A stretch of 64,000 nt of DNA from Aphis gossypii (Eukaryota > Arthropoda > Insecta > Hemiptera > Aphididae), in contig NC_065532.1 in NCBI RefSeq assembly GCF_020184175.1, forward strand, positions 27,466,001 to 27,530,000, written 5' to 3'. Below are positions 61,001 to 64,000 of this stretch, one piece after another. The notes under the pieces are model-generated. The model saw only the letters and a list, made by a program, of their open reading frames with translations. It was not told where the DNA came from and ran no database searches. The position numbers and the translations under genes were made by a program. Each line of letters begins with the position of its first letter. Position 1 is the first letter of the stretch.

Positions 61001-61080
61001 TATATAGTACAGATAATTATTATAAATTATAAAAGTTGGTTGTGGTTACTCACGGTGGACGATTTGACATTTTCGGGCAT
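55022..61080 (-). CDS. Acid lipase paralogue (lipase 2) with a C-terminal extension; signal-peptide exon apparently frame-broken
   Basis: Minus-strand exons: 61054-61080 (or to 61121, see below), 58959-59157, 58692-58806, 58314-58557, 56485-56655, 56289-56373, 56056-56198 and 55022-55786. Middle exon lengths (199, 115, 244, 171, 85, 143) equal those of lipase 1 except 171 versus 162, so they are recent paralogues. The acid-lipase fold is complete: NGYAIEVHDVVTDDGYILEL, oxyanion HG in FLHHGILGSS, nucleophile GYSMG, Asp in YGKNDVLTD and His in CNHVDFLW. The tail is 190 residues, charged, with one NST sequon. The only in-frame ATG in exon 1 is at 61080, which gives MPENVKSST and no signal peptide. 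A better start at 61121 (MKLIPTAIFF) is out of frame by one base across a run of eight T. Either this is an assembly or allelic slip, or the copy is not secreted, or another 5' exon exists. Confidence 0.88.
57009..57917. mobile_element. hAT-like MITE copy B carrying a nested LINE fragment
   Basis: It lies in lipase 2 intron 4 (56656-58313). The left end CAGAGGTTCCCAACC and right end GGATTGGAAATCTCTG-type sequence (in reverse, CAGAGATTTCCAATC) are inverted repeats with hAT-like CAGAG termini. Flanking 8-mers tactaaag (57001-57008) and aattaaag (57918-57925) match at 6 of 8 positions, consistent with an aged 8-bp target duplication. The arms match copy A at 46.5 kb, which lacks the insertion. 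Confidence 0.65.
57153..57755 (+). mobile_element. 5'-truncated non-LTR retrotransposon (LINE) tail nested in MITE copy B
   Basis: The frame from about 57160 reads QIQNNFLRFLSFQCHIYRAP, then LNLKFLYKLLHNIIDCPEL and a FYPPNISSKYMSFSPSN block before a stop codon at 57544-57546. This is the typical C-terminal end of Jockey/RTE-like reverse-transcriptase ORFs in insects. An AATAAA follows at 57721 and then a TTA-repeat tail. Short repeats TATAC (57148-57152 and 57756-57760) flank it, compatible with a target duplication. The reverse-transcriptase core is absent, so it is dead. Confidence 0.65.
59158..61053 (-). other. Lipase 2 intron 1
   Basis: It is bounded by a gtgagt donor at 61053 and a tag acceptor at 59158. 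It is 1.9 kb, AT-rich, with no coding exon or transposon that I recognise; the corresponding lipase 1 intron is only 0.7 kb. The 96-residue plus-strand ORF at 60669-60959 has no protein-like features. Confidence 0.7.
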
Positions 61081-61282
61081 ACTTGAAGATGAAAAAAAAT
61101 CGCAGTCGGAATGAGTTTCATGTACGCATTATGATGCTGCTAATATTAAGTGCGTGGTGGATCGTGTGCAGCGAAAACGGACGGAGAGAAGAATCGGAGA
61201 AATCCGGCAACGAGCGTATCACAATGTGAGAACACCACGCGCGAGCGCGAACACGACTGCTTCAGTCCTGGTCGCGATGAAC

Positions 61283-61318
61283 ACTGAACGGCTGAAGCTT
61301 AATAATATTATATGTATA
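61283..61318 (-). promoter_or_regulatory. Putative lipase 2 core promoter (minus strand)
   Basis: On the minus strand TATACATA starts at 61318 and an initiator TTCAGTG lies around 61288-61282, with the +1 adenine at 61285, 33 bp downstream. It places transcription start about 165 nt upstream of the MKLIPT start at 61121 and argues against a distant upstream signal-peptide exon. The TATA sequence is not the consensus. Confidence 0.35.
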
Positions 61319-61319
61319 G

Positions 61320-64000
61320 CACATATTTTAATAGGCGTATAATAATAATAATAAAAAAAAAGAATAATAATAATAACAATTCCGCAGTGCCTGGTTGGAT
61401 GTCAATTTATTCGACTCGCGCAGTACGATACATATATACATAACAAACAATAAATTAATAATAATAATAATAACAATATCGTAATGGTAGCAGGTACATA
61501 TCATACGCGTCGGACGAGATTTTTGGCGACGATCGCGCGAGTTCCGCGATAGTCTGTACGACTATTATTTATTATCATTATCATTATTATTTTTGTTGTT
61601 GTATGCGACCGCATTTCGCGGTGTAGGTAGCGCCAAAATCGCGACACGATCCCGACCTACCTACCTACAGTCTGCAGCTATACGACGATTCGACCGAGCA
61701 GGTGTGATGTGTATTATAATAATATTATAGTAGTATAATACACGTACGAACGATGATGATCGTCGTAACGACCACGTGTTTCCAAGTGGAACAACGCCGT
61801 GCACTATATATGCGGAAAATAGAGATGAGGTACAGAGAGAAGACGCGGTAGCATTTAATTAGTGCGCATATAACATTATACCACGGTAATATTATATTAA
61901 TTACTTATTATAAATGATAATACGAAACATTAAAATATTTTTATTTTTTTTTTTTTTTTGAACAGACGGCCGAAAGTTGATTATAATATTATTACGTTAA
62001 CAGTTCAACGCGCGCATCTGTACCTACAGTTGCACACGACGCAACTACTATAAAATTATATGAGTCACGCACTCACGCGTCCGTAGGCTTAATCGTGTTT
62101 CGTTCCGACGATATGACACCGGCCAGTACCCACCTATTCGTTGTACCAACTCGTTGTAAATTATAAGTTATCTCATGATATTAAACATTTTTATCAAGTG
62201 CATTATATTATTATAATTATTATTGATTTGAAATGTAAATATTTCAGTCGACGGTCGATGTCTGCACGTTACGGCGACGACAGTGATGTGGTTTTAGGAA
62301 ACGACGTTCGCGGTTTCTAAATCAAAGATTGTATGGATTTTTGTGAAAAAAAAAACTTTCAATCTCATTTAAAAGAAATTCAAATCGTCATTATACCTAT
62401 TCACGGTGAAAGCGTAGATCCGATGTAATGAACAATAACGATAAAAACCATTAAGTACCCATTATACATTTATATACGTATATTTGTACCTAATCGTCTA
62501 TACTTTTTTTTGTTTAACTATATAGGCAATAACCGAAAAAACGTTATATTTTAATTGTATTAATTATTGAAAAGCAACAGTCACGGTTTGATTTACCATG
62601 CATATCAGCAAAACGTTTAAGAATGTTTTTTAAACCTTTAAATATTTACAAAAACAAATTAAAATAAATAGTGATACCCAAAAGCGCAAATTAACCTTTT
62701 TTCTATAACCTAAAAGCATAAAATGAATTCGTGCTGTATTGAACCTTGGTAGTGGGATAAAAGCACAAAAAAATGTATTACCTGCAAAAACAATATTTAC
62801 CCATTTCACGACAGATTGCAACTAAAGTTATTGCATTTGTCCGTGTTTTATCGGAACAACTTACGATGACAATCGCAGCAAATCTAATGTCATATCCAAT
62901 ATACAAACACGTAACTTAATATACAGAAAAAACAATATCTAGTTTGAAATACTTGAAAACTGTGAGCTTCTAAATGATTTACAGTTAAATTTCTGATACT
63001 TGTAAATTTAAAATAATACTCAAAATTATTATTATTATTTTTTATTTTTTTAAACTTATTTCAATGTCACAAACTTATTTTAATATCACTAAATCATTTA
63101 GAACCTTTTTAACAAGTTTCATAAATCTGCTATTTAAATGTACAAAAAATACATTTTACATTATTTTTTTATTTATAATATATAGATATTATAGACACTG
63201 CAGAGTGCAGATACTATTTTGTCTTTAAAATTAAAATGTTAAAAAATAAAAATTGAGAATATTAGGTACTAACATAGAGTTCTTATTAAAAATTATAAAA
63301 TCCACCGCAATGAACGAAAAAGTTGAGTATATACAGTGAGCTGTTTTAATTACTGAAAAATTTCAAAAATTCTTAAACTTATTTAAAAAGTTTTTTAAAA
63401 ATCCAAGCTCTGTATATGTATATTATATATATATATGAGAATAATGTTAACTGTTATCACTTATATTTAAAAGTGAATGTTACCACCTAACCTAACCTTG
63501 TACTACGTTTTTTTTTTAAGTTTAGTGAACGTAAATTCGTTAGTTGTGTTGTGAAAGTGAGCAGAACACGTTCGTTTTCAAAATTAATCTTCCAAACCTG
63601 AATATATGGGTCGAATTTACTCTATTTATTAGACGCCTCTAGGTTATTCAAATAGCGAAACGCTCCCAAATAATCATAGATATATTTTTTTAATCTGTAT
63701 TATAACATTATAACAATTAAAAAATTTAAATCATATAGATGATAAATTCACATGTACCTATTATATCGTCAATACTAACTAATAATTAAACTTACTTAAA
63801 GTGAACGCATATTCATATTTCAAACACTGCTCAACATGTCACCTCATTGTAAGCTGCAAAATGTTTATGTATTATGTTATTTATTTTGTTTATTTATTAC
63901 ACAATAAATCATAATTAAAACGATATACACATAAAACCTAAGACGGGTAGGTCACAGTCAAGTTAGTTTTTGACACAAAACATCAATCTTCATCAAATTG
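61320..64000. other. Region upstream of lipase 2, no gene recognised
   Basis: From 61320 to about 62330 the sequence has raised CpG content (for example around 61500-61690), as often seen near insect promoters, with AAT/TTA trinucleotide runs. From 62340 to the end it is AT-rich without a supportable ORF. A minus-strand ORF at 62630-62821 is hydrophobic but lacks an ATG start or partner exons. Confidence 0.55.

Noticed and set aside
62630..62821. Hydrophobic minus-strand ORF as a possible lipase 2 signal-peptide exon
   Set aside because: No ATG start (it opens at a TTG), no suitable donor in phase, and a promoter-like TATA/Inr pair lies closer to the known exon.
63486..63497. CCTAACCTAACC as telomeric repeat
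   Set aside because: Only two insect-type units in ordinary sequence; far too short to indicate a telomere.
1..64000. CRISPR array, tRNA, rRNA or prokaryotic operon
   Set aside because: No regularly spaced repeats, no cloverleaf seen by eye, and all genes are intron-split eukaryotic genes. A tRNA scan was not possible here.

Overview
This is a eukaryotic, very AT-rich window with intron-split genes and insect-type transposon debris. The gene structures, short introns, A+T bias and hAT-like miniature elements point to an aphid or close hemipteran. That assignment is inference from style and protein similarity; no marker fixes the species.

Layout. (1) 1-4094: intergenic, with degenerate transposon pieces. 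(2) 4115-20873, plus strand: a complete 11-exon gene for the PTPN9/MEG2 family, with an N-terminal CRAL-TRIO (Sec14) lipid-binding domain and a C-terminal classical tyrosine phosphatase domain. I rebuilt a 1950-nt CDS (649 aa). Intron 4 is 12.7 kb, splits the Sec14 domain, and carries a TATA/Inr pair followed by a CpG-rich block, which suggests a second promoter. (3) 23750-27739, minus strand: a complete 8-exon secreted acid lipase (603 aa) with a TATA/Inr core promoter. (4) 29164-51974, minus strand: an axonemal dynein heavy chain in 58 coding exons. The 12,252-nt CDS (4083 aa) is in frame throughout, has four P-loops and looks functional. (5) 55022-about 61.1 kb, minus strand: a second acid lipase, a paralogue of the first. 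Five of the six middle exons have identical lengths and all phases agree; the signal-peptide exon is interrupted by an apparent one-base slip. (6) 61320-64000: AT-rich sequence with no gene that I can support.

The two lipases share a C-terminal extension of about 190 residues beyond the normal lipase fold. It ends in a recognisably conserved charged helix but has diverged linkers, one of them rich in N-glycosylation sequons. They flank the dynein gene, so either the duplication was dispersed or the dynein gene came to lie between the copies. The genes do not form one pathway: a vesicle/lipid-regulated phosphatase, two secreted or lysosomal lipases and a ciliary/sperm-tail motor.

Mobile DNA is mostly small: two copies of a hAT-like MITE (one holding a nested 5'-truncated LINE tail), several other inverted-repeat elements, and a GC-rich possible solo-LTR remnant in a PTPN9 intron. 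I found no CRISPR array, tRNA, rRNA or bacterial-type system.
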